Source of the DNA: Pseudidiomarina sp. CB1
GTDB lineage: Bacteria > Pseudomonadota > Gammaproteobacteria > Enterobacterales > Alteromonadaceae
DNA: 64,000 nt
Direction of reading: 5' to 3'
Assembly (NCBI RefSeq): GCF_024752025.1
Contig: NZ_JANTPU010000001.1
Coordinates: forward strand, 682,001 to 746,000
Positions 37,562 through 46,052 of this stretch are shown here, piece after piece. The notes under the pieces were generated by a model. The model saw nothing but the letters and a program-made list of their open reading frames with translations. It was not told the DNA's origin and did not search any database. The first letter of the stretch is position 1, and each line of letters begins with the position of its first letter. The position numbers were made by a program, and so were the translations under genes.

Positions 37562-38917
37562 TCACTTAAACAATCGCAACAAGTCATTACTAATTGCTAT
37601 TGCCATCAGTGCGAATATCAGTGCACCACCAATGCGGTAGCTAATCTCTTGAACACGCTCTGAAACCGCTTTTTTGCGCACTCCTTCAATCCCAAGAAAG
37701 AGTAAATGCCCACCGTCTAACATGGGCAATGGTAACAGATTAATGATACCGAGATTAACACTGATGAGCGCGAGAAACCCTAAAAAGTAAACCAATCCAT
37801 AGCTTGCTGAAACCCCTGCTCCCTCGGCTATCGCCACTGGTCCGCTGAGGTTGGTCACCGAAACCGTACCAGTGAGCAGCTTACCTATCATTTGTACGCT
37901 CAAAACCATAAGGTTCCACGTACGTTCTGCACCTTTTGTTAGGCTATCGACTATACCGTATTGCTGTACGAACCGATAGGCCTCTGGGTAGCTATCTCGT
38001 GCAGGCTCTACCCCTAAATAACCATAGGTCTTGCCTTCGAACTCACGTTGTCCCATCGTCACCGGCACTTCGACTTCTGTACCATTACGGACGATGGTAA
38101 GTACGACTTGCGCACCGGGCGCCGCCATAATTGCGTCTCGTATTTGAGACCATTCGTTAAAGAGAGTTCCATCCACCGCCAAAATTTTGTCACCAACTTG
38201 CAATCCAGCTTGCGCAGCGGGTGAATTTTCTTGGACAAACGCCAACTCGGTATAGACTGCAGGTTGAAACGGCTGGAAACCTAATGCACTGAAGGTCGGG
38301 ATCTGTTCATCACCTAAGCGCCAGTTACTAATATCCAACTCAAACGTACGTTCACGCTGACGCTCATCAACGACCGTAATCGTTGCCCGTTCATTACCCA
38401 AAGCTGCAGCAAAGCCCAAGTTAACTTGCTGCCAGTCCTCGGTGCGACGGCCGTTTACGCTGACGATCTCGCTGGGTGTTGGTAAATCGACTTGCGCCGC
38501 TACCGAGTTAGGTGTCACTGCACCAACAACCGGTTTTACCGATGGCACGCCGATGAAGAACATGCCCCATAGCACCACGATAGCGAGTAAAAAGTTAGCT
38601 ACTGGCCCAGCAGCGACAATCGCTGCACGCTGGGTAACCGTTTTACTATTAAAGCTTAAGTGCCGCTCGTCTGGCGCAACATCATCTACCCGTTCGTCAA
38701 GCATCCTTACATAGCCGCCCAGCGGGATGCGGCTCACTTGATAGCAGGTACCGTCCTTACCTTGGCGTTGCCATAGCGCTTTACCAAAGCCAACGGAGAA
38801 CGTTAATACCTTCACGCCACATTTGCGCGCCACCCAAAAATGACCAAACTCGTGAAAGGTGACCAATACCCCTAAGGTGACAACAAATGCGCCTAATGAC
38901 CAAAGAATGTCTAGCAT
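37562..38917 (-). CDS. rseP: Site-2 zinc metalloprotease RseP
   Basis: Inner-membrane protease that makes the second cut in RseA to free sigma E, and clears leftover signal peptides. The 451 residues show the zinc motif H22-E23-F-G-H26 in the first membrane helix, two tandem PDZ domains (about 115-300, including [14 protein letters not shown]) and the second zinc ligand in [16 protein letters not shown] (about 395-410). The ATG overlaps the dxr stop by 7 bp. Its substrate RseA is encoded in the same window at 12038-12664. The arrangement dxr-rseP-bamA is conserved with E. coli. Confidence 0.96.
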   Translation of the reverse strand: MLDILWSLGAFVVTLGVLVTFHEFGHFWVARKCGVKVLTFSVGFGKALWQRQGKDGTCYQVSRIPLGGYVRMLDERVDDVAPDERHLSFNSKTVTQRAAIVAAGPVANFLLAIVVLWGMFFIGVPSVKPVVGAVTPNSVAAQVDLPTPSEIVSVNGRRTEDWQQVNLGFAAALGNERATITVVDERQRERTFELDISNWRLGDEQIPTFSALGFQPFQPAVYTELAFVQENSPAAQAGLQVGDKILAVDGTLFNEWSQIRDAIMAAPGAQVVLTIVRNGTEVEVPVTMGQREFEGKTYGYLGVEPARDSYPEAYRFVQQYGIVDSLTKGAERTWNLMVLSVQMIGKLLTGTVSVTNLSGPVAIAEGAGVSASYGLVYFLGFLALISVNLGIINLLPLPMLDGGHLLFLGIEGVRKKAVSERVQEISYRIGGALIFALMAIAISNDLLRLFK

Positions 38918-40131
38918 GAATAATTCATCTCAATTAAATTCGTTGCGTTCGCCCGCGCCTGCTCATCAACAGACAAAACCGCCTCTAAAGAGTTCACATC
39001 GTGTCCAGCATGAGTTGTTTCAAGCTGTTTCACTACCGCTGCACAAACTTCCGCAATAGCGGTAAACCGCAAAGTACCCTTCAGAAAATGCTCGACCGCA
39101 ACTTCGTTCGCTGCATTTAGCGCTGTAGTTGCCCACTGCCCCTGCCAACAAGCCTTAATCGCTAAAGCCAGACAGGGATAACGTTCGGCATCAGCACGAG
39201 CGAAGGTCAGGTTTTGTAAAGCCATAAAATCGAGCGGTTCGACGCCACTGGCAATACGTTCTGGAAAGCTTAAACAGTGCGCGATTGGCGTTCGCATATC
39301 AGGCTGCCCCATTTGCGCCAGTACCGAACCATCCGCATAGCTCACCATCGAATGAATCACGCTTTGCGGGTGTAGCACAACGTCCAATTGTGCTGCGGTA
39401 CAATTAAATAACCAGCGGGCTTCGATATACTCCAAGCCTTTATTCATCATCGTTGCTGAATCAACCGAAATCTTTTGCCCCATATCCCAATTAGGATGGG
39501 CGCACGCCGCCGCAGGTGATTGTTCGGTAAGTTCAGCAAGCGGCAACTCACGAAATGGGCCGCCAGAGCCGGTGAGAATAATTTTATCAATGCCCGCAGC
39601 GGCAAGGTCGCAGCGACCTAACTGCTGAGCTTCGCGCGGTAAACATTGAAAAATAGCATTATGCTCGCTATCGACGGGTAAAATTTGCGCGCCACTCGCC
39701 AAGGCAGCGTCCATAAACAGTTGGCCAGACATGACCAATGCCTCTTTATTCGCCAACAGGACGCGTTTGCCCGCTTGCACCGCGGCCAGTGTCGGAGCTA
39801 ACCCAGCGCCACCAACAATCGCCGCCATAACGGTGTCATTCGCTTCGTTACTTGCAGCCTCTTGCAACGCACCAAGACCACTCCGAACCTCAATCGTCGC
39901 TGTGGAGGGCTGACTACGCAGCACCTTCGCTAGTTCCGCGGCAGCCTCTTTACAAACCATGATCGCTTGCCGCGGGCGAAACTCGCTACACAGCGCCATC
40001 ATCTGTTTGACGTTGGTATTCGCAGTAAGTACATCAATTTGAAAACGCTCAGGGTGTTCACGGACTACCGCAAGTGTATTTAACCCTATTGAACCCGTGG
40101 CACCGAGAATACAAAGACGATGCTGACTCAT
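38911..40131 (-). CDS. dxr: 1-deoxy-D-xylulose 5-phosphate reductoisomerase
   Basis: Makes 2-C-methyl-D-erythritol 4-phosphate, the first committed step of the MEP isoprenoid pathway; supplies precursors for UppS. The protein (406 residues) has the NADPH fold [16 protein letters not shown] at the N-terminus, the metal/substrate motif [13 protein letters not shown] (about 150-162) and the [14 protein letters not shown] loop (about 220). ATG 40131 forms an ATGA overlap with the cdsA stop; four upstream codons in frame lie within cdsA. Its stop overlaps rseP by 7 bp, so cdsA-dxr-rseP is tightly coupled. Confidence 0.96.
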   Translation of the reverse strand: MSQHRLCILGATGSIGLNTLAVVREHPERFQIDVLTANTNVKQMMALCSEFRPRQAIMVCKEAAAELAKVLRSQPSTATIEVRSGLGALQEAASNEANDTVMAAIVGGAGLAPTLAAVQAGKRVLLANKEALVMSGQLFMDAALASGAQILPVDSEHNAIFQCLPREAQQLGRCDLAAAGIDKIILTGSGGPFRELPLAELTEQSPAAACAHPNWDMGQKISVDSATMMNKGLEYIEARWLFNCTAAQLDVVLHPQSVIHSMVSYADGSVLAQMGQPDMRTPIAHCLSFPERIASGVEPLDFMALQNLTFARADAERYPCLALAIKACWQGQWATTALNAANEVAVEHFLKGTLRFTAIAEVCAAVVKQLETTHAGHDVNSLEAVLSVDEQARANATNLIEMNYSC

Positions 40132-40991
40132 AACAACAACCACACATAAGCCAACGTAAAGACAGGAAGTGCCGCAGTTAAACTATCAATGCGATCCAAC
40201 AAACCACCATGACCAGGCAGCAAAGCACCGCTGTCCTTGACTCCAGCACAACGTTTAAACATGCTTTCTGTTAAGTCGCCAAAGACCGACACGACAACCG
40301 TGAGTAAGCCAGTGAAATAAAAGCCACTGTATTGCTCAGCTGGCACTTGCACCCATTGCGCTAAAACCATCATCACCACGAAAGCCAAGGCAATGCCACC
40401 AAGTAAGCCTTCCATCGTTTTGCCAGGACTTACCGCAGGCATAAGCTTATTTCTTCCATAGCGCACGCCGGCAAAATAGGCACCGACATCTGCAGCCCAA
40501 ACCAACAATAAGATAAACAACAAAACAAAACCGCCAAAGAGCGGTTCGGCACTATAATTCAATGAGCGCACAGCAAACAGCCCTGCGGCCGCTGGTACAA
40601 GTGTCAGATAGCCGAAAACACCGACAATCGAACGCGTCCGCGACCATAACCGTCGACTATTCGGATAATTGAGAACTAACAAGGTCGCGATGACCCACCA
40701 AACGGCGCCGGCGACAAGGATCCAGAAATACAGCGGATGTAATGCTTTATCCTGCCAGATTTCGGTAACAGGGAAAAACCACTGCAAAGCAATCAATAAA
40801 CCACCGACCGACGCGGTATAAAGTGCACGGCTACCAGCGCGACGTAACCCCATAATCGGGGACCACTCCCATGCGGCGCCTAACATGACTACGGTGATAA
40901 CTACGGCAAACCATTCCAGCGCCAAAGCGAACACACAGTAAAGCGCCAAGGGCAGTAAAATAAGTGCTGTTATTAGACGTTGTTTTAACAC
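40128..40991 (-). CDS. cdsA: Phosphatidate cytidylyltransferase CdsA
   Basis: Integral membrane enzyme that makes CDP-diacylglycerol from phosphatidic acid and CTP, the branch point of phospholipid synthesis. The 287 residues have about eight membrane helices and the C-terminal family signature in [18 protein letters not shown] followed by GLLDRIDSL (about 245-272). The start is GTG 40991, with GGGGAG at the end of uppS four bases upstream. It sits between uppS and dxr, overlapping dxr by four bases. Length matches E. coli CdsA (285). Confidence 0.96.
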   Translation of the reverse strand: MLKQRLITALILLPLALYCVFALALEWFAVVITVVMLGAAWEWSPIMGLRRAGSRALYTASVGGLLIALQWFFPVTEIWQDKALHPLYFWILVAGAVWWVIATLLVLNYPNSRRLWSRTRSIVGVFGYLTLVPAAAGLFAVRSLNYSAEPLFGGFVLLFILLLVWAADVGAYFAGVRYGRNKLMPAVSPGKTMEGLLGGIALAFVVMMVLAQWVQVPAEQYSGFYFTGLLTVVVSVFGDLTESMFKRCAGVKDSGALLPGHGGLLDRIDSLTAALPVFTLAYVWLLL

Positions 40992-40992
40992 G

Positions 40993-41769
40993 TTACTCCC
41001 CAGAAGTTACGTCAGTGTCGAGGATGGCTTGTCGAACTTGCTCGCTGGTCAGGCCGAAACGTCTTTCTCGGCAACTGAAATCAGCAATAGCTTGTGCAAA
41101 TGCCTGATCATCAAAGTCAGGCCAAAGTACATCCGCGAAATAAAATTCTGCATAAGCCAGTTGCCACAGCAAAAAGTTGCTGATGCGATGCTCACCACCA
41201 GTGCGAATGAGCAGATCAGGAACTGGCTGATCAGCTAAGGTCAACTGCTCTGCCAGTTTCTCCTCGCTGATTGCGTTAACGTTAAGCTTACCTTCTTGCA
41301 CACTTTTCGCCAACTGCCTCGCTGCCTCGGTAATATCCCATCGGCCACCATAATTGGCAGCAATGTTAAGTGTTAATGAGGTATTTTGCGCGGTCAGTGC
41401 TTCGGCTTCTTTAATGCGGTGTTGTAGTTTTTCGGAAAAACCTTGAGTATCGCCAATAATCTTCAGTTTCACGTTGTGTTTATGGAGTTTTTTGACTTCA
41501 CGCTTTAGTACGGTAAAGAACAATTCCATTAACACCGAAACTTCTTCTTCTGGGCGTTTCCAGTTTTCACTACTGAAAGCGAATAGCGTAAGTGATTGAA
41601 TCCCCTTCTTCCGGGCAAAAGCCACAGCACGCCGCACCGACTCTGCGCCCGCTTTGTGACCAAAAGTACGATGTTTACCGCGTAACTGCGCCCAGCGTCC
41701 GTTGCCGTCCATAATAATGGCGACATGCTTGGGTAACCTTAATTGTTCAACCGAGATACTATCCATCAA
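40993..41769 (-). CDS. uppS: Undecaprenyl diphosphate synthase
   Basis: Cis-prenyltransferase that builds the C55 carrier lipid for peptidoglycan and O-antigen synthesis. The 258 residues contain the catalytic Asp21 in [18 protein letters not shown], the [11 protein letters not shown] motif (about 68-78) and the C-terminal [18 protein letters not shown] and ELYF-like FADVLWPDF stretches. The first two codons are both ATG; either may be used. It starts 78 bp after frr, behind a terminator, so some transcription may start anew here. It is followed by cdsA after one base. Confidence 0.96.
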   Translation of the reverse strand: MMDSISVEQLRLPKHVAIIMDGNGRWAQLRGKHRTFGHKAGAESVRRAVAFARKKGIQSLTLFAFSSENWKRPEEEVSVLMELFFTVLKREVKKLHKHNVKLKIIGDTQGFSEKLQHRIKEAEALTAQNTSLTLNIAANYGGRWDITEAARQLAKSVQEGKLNVNAISEEKLAEQLTLADQPVPDLLIRTGGEHRISNFLLWQLAYAEFYFADVLWPDFDDQAFAQAIADFSCRERRFGLTSEQVRQAILDTDVTSGE

Positions 41770-41784
41770 CGCTGCCGTAAAATG

Positions 41785-41820
41785 AAAAACGCCGTGCGAG
41801 TGTAACCGAACACGGCGCTT
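41785..41820 (-). terminator. Intrinsic terminator after frr
   Basis: On the minus strand CGCCGTG (41811-41817) pairs with CACGGCG (41790-41796) around a 14-base loop, followed by five T. It lies in the frr-uppS gap and likely ends or reduces transcription from the rpsB-tsf-pyrH-frr side. The long loop makes it weaker than the slyD and tsf terminators. Confidence 0.7.
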
Positions 41821-41847
41821 AGAACCAATGACATCAAGCGTGAACGC

Positions 41848-42405
41848 TTAAACTTCCATCAAGTCTTTTTCTTTCTCAGCCAGCGCTTCATCGATTTTAG
41901 CCACATAGGTATCGGTGAGCTTTTGAATTTCTTCGGCGGCGCGACGTTCTTCGTCTTCGGTGATTTCTTTTTCTTTTAACAGCTCTTTCAGGTCGCTATT
42001 TGCATCACGGCGAATATTCCGTACGGCAACACGCCCCTGCTCCGCTTCAGCACGAACGATCTTCACTAAGTCGCGGCGACGTTCTTCAGTTAACGGCGGT
42101 AATGGAATCCGAATTACGGTGCCTGCAGCGGCAGGATTCAAACCTAGATCAGAGGTCATGATCGCCTTTTCGACAGCTTGGCTTGCCGACTTATCAAACA
42201 CCGTTAACGCTAAGGTGCGTGAGTCTTCGGTAGTGATATTAGCCAACTGTTTCAATGGCGTATCCACACCGTAGTAATTTACCATCACGCCATCAAGTAA
42301 ACTCGGATGCGCACGACCGGTGCGAATTTTAGAAATTTGCGAGCGCAACGCTTCGACTGATTTTTCCATACGTTGCTTAGCATCTTGTTTGATTTCATTA
42401 ATCAC
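41848..42405 (-). CDS. frr: Ribosome recycling factor
   Basis: Splits post-termination ribosomes together with EF-G. The 185-residue protein is a tRNA-like two-domain fold: a three-helix bundle (about 1-30 and 105-185) and a small sheet domain; visible family motifs are [36 protein letters not shown] and [18 protein letters not shown]. The start is GTG 42405, with GGGAAAG seven bases upstream. It follows pyrH by 27 bp and is followed by a terminator. Length is the same as in E. coli (185). Confidence 0.97.
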   Translation of the reverse strand: MINEIKQDAKQRMEKSVEALRSQISKIRTGRAHPSLLDGVMVNYYGVDTPLKQLANITTEDSRTLALTVFDKSASQAVEKAIMTSDLGLNPAAAGTVIRIPLPPLTEERRRDLVKIVRAEAEQGRVAVRNIRRDANSDLKELLKEKEITEDEERRAAEEIQKLTDTYVAKIDEALAEKEKDLMEV

Positions 42406-42432
42406 GGTGCTTTCCCTTATTGAATTCTTTAA

Positions 42433-43179
42433 TTAAAGCTTCTCAAGCATTTCTTCGCTCGCAATTAAGGTACCCTCTTCGGTGCCCATAATTACCGAGC
42501 GTAAAGCGCCTGGCTTATTCATATTAAACACGCGAATCGGTAACTTATGGTCGCGTGCCAGCGTAAAGGCGGCTAGGTCCATCACTTTGAGTTGCTGTTG
42601 TAGGACGTCATTATAACTTATTTGCGAGTAGAGTTGTGCATTTGGATCTTGGTTTGGATCAGCTGAGTACACACCATCGACTTTGGTCCCTTTTAAGACA
42701 AGTTCCGCTTCAATCTCGATACCACGCAAACATGCTGCTGAGTCAGTTGTAAAAAATGGATTCCCAGTACCGGCACAAAAAATGACCACGCGACCAGATT
42801 TCAATAAACTAATCGCATCCGCCCAGTTGTAACTATCACAAACACCGTTAAGTTCAATCGCCGACATCAAGCGCGCGTTGACGAAAGCACGGTGCAGCGC
42901 ATCGCGCATGGCAAGACCATTCATAACGGTCGCTAGCATGCCCATGTGGTCGCCCACCACACGATTCATTCCAGCTTTCGCTAAGCCTTCGCCACGGAAC
43001 AAATTACCGCCGCCTATCACAAGGCCCACCTGAACCCCTAGTTCGACCAACTCCTTGATTTCATGTGCCATACGATCAAGCACTTTGGCATCAATACCAA
43101 AGGGCTCATCGCCCATTAATGCTTCGCCACTCAGTTTCAATAAAATACGCCGATAAGCTGGCTTGGTCATTGCGGTCAT
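42433..43179 (-). CDS. pyrH: Uridylate kinase PyrH
   Basis: Converts UMP to UDP; hexameric, regulated by GTP and UTP in E. coli. The 248 residues begin with [21 protein letters not shown] (about 10-30), have [20 protein letters not shown] (about 53-72) for UMP binding and [21 protein letters not shown] (about 135-155) for ATP binding. The ATG at 43179 has AGGAG eight bases upstream. It is 145 bp from tsf with a strong terminator between, so it may have its own promoter, as in E. coli. Order rpsB-tsf-pyrH-frr is conserved. Confidence 0.97.
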   Translation of the reverse strand: MTAMTKPAYRRILLKLSGEALMGDEPFGIDAKVLDRMAHEIKELVELGVQVGLVIGGGNLFRGEGLAKAGMNRVVGDHMGMLATVMNGLAMRDALHRAFVNARLMSAIELNGVCDSYNWADAISLLKSGRVVIFCAGTGNPFFTTDSAACLRGIEIEAELVLKGTKVDGVYSADPNQDPNAQLYSQISYNDVLQQQLKVMDLAAFTLARDHKLPIRVFNMNKPGALRSVIMGTEEGTLIASEEMLEKL

Positions 43180-43248
43180 TGTGAGTGCTCCTTGTTTAGC
43201 GTGATGTGCAGCATGAATCGTAAAAATTAAGTGGTTTCACTTTACGCG

Positions 43249-43287
43249 AAAAAAAACCGCATCCCAACCGAGTGGGATGCGGTTTCT
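43249..43287 (-). terminator. Rho-independent terminator after rpsB-tsf
   Basis: On the minus strand AAACCGCATCCCA pairs perfectly with TGGGATGCGGTTT (43273-43285 and 43254-43266) around a 6-base loop, followed by eight T. It ends the rpsB-tsf transcript 38 bp after the tsf stop. Confidence 0.95.
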
Positions 43288-43324
43288 TAGTTCTGACTGT
43301 ACGTCGTCGTTCGCGACATTGGCA

Positions 43325-44203
43325 TTAAGCCTTTTTCGCAGCAGCCATTTGTGCTTGTACTTCAGCAGCGAAATCTTCAGATTTCTTCTCGATACCTTCA
43401 CCAACTTCGAAACGTACGAAAGTCAGTACATCAGCACTCTTCTGCTTCAGCAAATCACCAACAGTGATTGAAGGGTCTTTCACAAATGCCTGACCAGTTA
43501 AGCTGATCTCGCCAGTGAATTTACGCATACGGCCTTCAACCATTTTTTCTGCGATTTCTTGTGGCTTGCCACTTTGCATTGCGATATCAAGCTGGATTTG
43601 ACGCTCACGCTCAACAACTTCGGCGTCAACATCTTCTGGCTTAACGAATTGTGGCGCGCTTGCAGCAACGTGCATTGCCAAGTCTTTCGCCAACTCTTCG
43701 TCACCACCAGTAATCGCAACCAATACACCAATGCGGCCGCCATGAACGTAAGCTTCAACGAGGTCACCACCTTCAATGGTGATAACACGACGCACGTTCA
43801 TGTTCTCGCCGATTTTGGCAACCAACGTTTCACGAACTTCTTCAACAGTACCGCCGTCGATTGCTGTAGCTTTCAGCTTTTCAACGTCAGTTTCTTTGTT
43901 AGCAAAAGCTGCGTCGATAACTTTGCCACCGAATGATAAGAAGTTCTCATCACGGGCAACGAAGTCAGTTTCACAGTTCAACTCAACCAAAGTACCTACG
44001 TTACCTTCAGTTTTCGTTAAAATTACGCCTTCGGCAGCTACACGACCAGCTTTCTTAGCTGCTTTCGCTTGACCGCTTTTACGCATGTTTTCGATTGCTG
44101 CTTCAATGTCACCATTGGTTTCTTGCAAAGCTTTTTTGCAATCCATCATGCCAGCGCCAGTGCGCTCGCGCAGTTCTTTTACCAGAGCTGCTGTAATAGC
44201 CAT
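43325..44203 (-). CDS. tsf: Elongation factor Ts
   Basis: Guanine-nucleotide exchange factor for EF-Tu. The 292 residues have the N-terminal EF-Tu-binding UBA-like domain ([24 protein letters not shown], split here as residues 3-15 and 16-26), the core subdomains with [18 protein letters not shown] (about 72-89) and a coiled-coil and C-terminal module ending in [14 protein letters not shown]. It begins 26 bp after rpsB with GAGG upstream of its ATG, and ends 38 bp before a strong terminator. Operon rpsB-tsf is universal in this phylum. Confidence 0.97.
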   Translation of the reverse strand: MAITAALVKELRERTGAGMMDCKKALQETNGDIEAAIENMRKSGQAKAAKKAGRVAAEGVILTKTEGNVGTLVELNCETDFVARDENFLSFGGKVIDAAFANKETDVEKLKATAIDGGTVEEVRETLVAKIGENMNVRRVITIEGGDLVEAYVHGGRIGVLVAITGGDEELAKDLAMHVAASAPQFVKPEDVDAEVVERERQIQLDIAMQSGKPQEIAEKMVEGRMRKFTGEISLTGQAFVKDPSITVGDLLKQKSADVLTFVRFEVGEGIEKKSEDFAAEVQAQMAAAKKA

Positions 44204-44229
44204 GTGTCAGTATCCTCTAATTGAGTAGC

Positions 44230-44964
44230 TTATTCAGTTTCGTCTGCTGCAACGAAGTCGTCTGCATTACCTTCGGCAGGTACTGCGCCACGAGCGTCGT
44301 TCACTGCTGCTGCAGCGGCATTCAAATACAACTGTACCGCACGGATAGCGTCATCGTTACCTGGGATAACGTAATCAACGCCGTCTGGGTTAGAGTTAGT
44401 ATCAACCACTGAAATGACAGGGATGCCAAGGTTGTTCGCTTCTTTAATTGCGATGTGCTCGTGGTCAGCGTCGATAACAAACAATACGTCTGGCAAGCCA
44501 GCCATATCCTTGATACCGCCCAAGCTCTTCTCAAGCTTTTCCATTTCACGAGTGTTTACCAAAGCTTCTTTCTTGGTCAACTTCTCGAAAGTACCGTCTT
44601 GGCTCATTGTCTCAAGCTCTTTCAAGCGCTTGATTGACTGACGAACGGTCTTCCAGTTGGTCAACATACCACCCAACCAACGATGGTTTACATAAAACTG
44701 GTTACAGCTTACTGCAGCTTCTTTAACTGATTCTGCAGCGGCACGCTTGGTACCAACAAACAAGATTTTACCTTTGTTCGAAGCAACGTGCTGCAAGTAG
44801 TTCAACGCATCGTTGAACATTGGCACGGTTTTTTCCAAGTTGATGATGTGGATTTTATTACGAGCGCCGAAAATAAACGGTTTCATTTTCGGGTTCCAGA
44901 AGCGGGTTTGGTGGCCAAAGTGCACACCAGCTTTCAGCATATCACGCATTGATACGTTTGCCAT
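44230..44964 (-). CDS. rpsB: 30S ribosomal protein S2
   Basis: Binds late in 30S assembly at the head-body junction and is needed for S1 to bind. The 244 residues start [21 protein letters not shown], contain the RNMW-like [23 protein letters not shown]-type stretch (residues 25-47), and [16 protein letters not shown] plus [25 protein letters not shown] in the core. AAGGAAAGAG precedes the ATG. The 5' leader has a conserved-looking structure (see separate entry) that fits S2 autoregulation of rpsB-tsf known in enterobacteria. It heads the long minus-strand cluster down to lpxB. Confidence 0.98.
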   Translation of the reverse strand: MANVSMRDMLKAGVHFGHQTRFWNPKMKPFIFGARNKIHIINLEKTVPMFNDALNYLQHVASNKGKILFVGTKRAAAESVKEAAVSCNQFYVNHRWLGGMLTNWKTVRQSIKRLKELETMSQDGTFEKLTKKEALVNTREMEKLEKSLGGIKDMAGLPDVLFVIDADHEHIAIKEANNLGIPVISVVDTNSNPDGVDYVIPGNDDAIRAVQLYLNAAAAAVNDARGAVPAEGNADDFVAADETE

Positions 44965-44984
44965 GATTCTCTTTCCTTTTTAAG

Positions 44985-45045
44985 GGGTTATGCCTCCATA
45001 CATCCCATAGTTCGACCCTTAGCTTGCAGCTTCGAGCACCCCGAC
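44985..45045 (-). promoter_or_regulatory. Probable S2-binding leader of rpsB
   Basis: The minus-strand leader contains GGTCGGGGTGCTCGAAGC, a middle part with AAGGGTCGAACTATGGG, and GGAGGCATAACCCC just before the rpsB ribosome site. GGGGT can pair with ACCCC to close the element, and GGGTCGAA can pair with TTCGA-type bases. The layout resembles the S2 autoregulation leader of gammaproteobacterial rpsB. Structure is inferred by eye. Confidence 0.55.
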
Positions 45046-45109
45046 CTATGTGTCGATGTATGTGTGTGGTTTAGTAAATTACTCGTTATGCAATCGAAAT
45101 TGCGGGCGC

Positions 45110-45139
45110 TTTATACCACGAAAAGCCCCGCGCACGCAA
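45110..45139 (-). promoter_or_regulatory. rpsB promoter with GC-rich discriminator
   Basis: On the minus strand TTGCGT (45134-45139) and TATAAA (45110-45115) are 18 bp apart, followed by GCGCCCGC. That discriminator is typical of ribosomal promoters inhibited by ppGpp and DksA. Transcription would start about 140 bp upstream of the rpsB ATG, leaving room for the regulatory leader. The remaining 293-bp gap to map holds no other clear element. Confidence 0.65.
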
Positions 45140-45257
45140 GTTTTTACTAGTGTTTTTGACTTCCCCGCAGCGGCCCTAAATGCTATCCTTTGCGCCATTC
45201 AATGACGACGAACCTTGGGTTCCCAGAATTAAAACCAAAGTCAAGATAGGACGAGGC

Positions 45258-46052
45258 ATGAGTATTAGCATTAAAACGCCTGATGAAATCGAAAAAATGC
45301 GCGCAGCAGGTAAACTTGCAGCTAGTGTGCTGGAAATGATTGAGCCACACATTAAGGCGGGCGTTACCACTGAAGAGCTCGACAAAATTTGTCACGATTA
45401 CATCATTGCGCACAATGCTTATCCGGCGCCGCTTAATTATCATGGTTTTCCGAAGTCCGTATGTACTTCTTTGAATCATGTGGTTTGCCACGGCATTCCG
45501 AATGAGAAGCCACTGAAGGACGGCGACATTCTCAACCTTGATGTCACCGTGAAGCTTGACGGTTACCACGGCGATACATCTAAGATGTTCGTGGTTGGCA
45601 AACCCAGCATTCTTGCTGAACGACTCATTCGCGTTACGCAGGAGTCACTTTACAAAGCTATCAAGATGGTGCGGCCTGGCCTGCGTACCGGCGATTTTGC
45701 AGCCGTCATTCAACAGCACGCCGAGCAACACGGTTACTCCATTGTTCGCGAGTACTGCGGTCACGGTATTGGTGCTGTTTTTCATGAAGAACCGCAAATA
45801 CTCCATTACGGCACAGCCGGAACCGGCGATGTGCTTGAAGCAGGAATGTGTTTCACCATTGAACCTATGGTCAACGCCGGTAAACGCCACACGAAATTGC
45901 TGCGTGACGGTTGGACCGTGCTGACCAAAGATCGGAGCCTGAGTGCACAGTGGGAACATACTTTACTGGTCACTGAAACCGGGGTTGAAGTTTTAACCTT
46001 ACGCAGTGACGAAGACCTTCCGCGTGTCATCGAGCACGCTGCAGCCTCTTAA
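45258..46052 (+). CDS. map: Methionine aminopeptidase, type I
   Basis: Removes the N-terminal methionine from new proteins. From ATG 45258 (AGGACGAGG just upstream) the protein has 264 residues, the E. coli length; the frame is open 26 codons further upstream without family similarity. The five metal ligands lie in ILNLDVTVKLDGYHGDTSKMF (two Asp), CGHGIGAVFHEEP (His), FTIEPMVNAG (Glu) and HTLLVTETG (Glu). It is divergent from rpsB, as in E. coli, and its stop overlaps the glnD start by one base, so map-glnD-dapD form a plus-strand unit. Confidence 0.97.
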   Translation: MSISIKTPDEIEKMRAAGKLAASVLEMIEPHIKAGVTTEELDKICHDYIIAHNAYPAPLNYHGFPKSVCTSLNHVVCHGIPNEKPLKDGDILNLDVTVKLDGYHGDTSKMFVVGKPSILAERLIRVTQESLYKAIKMVRPGLRTGDFAAVIQQHAEQHGYSIVREYCGHGIGAVFHEEPQILHYGTAGTGDVLEAGMCFTIEPMVNAGKRHTKLLRDGWTVLTKDRSLSAQWEHTLLVTETGVEVLTLRSDEDLPRVIEHAAAS

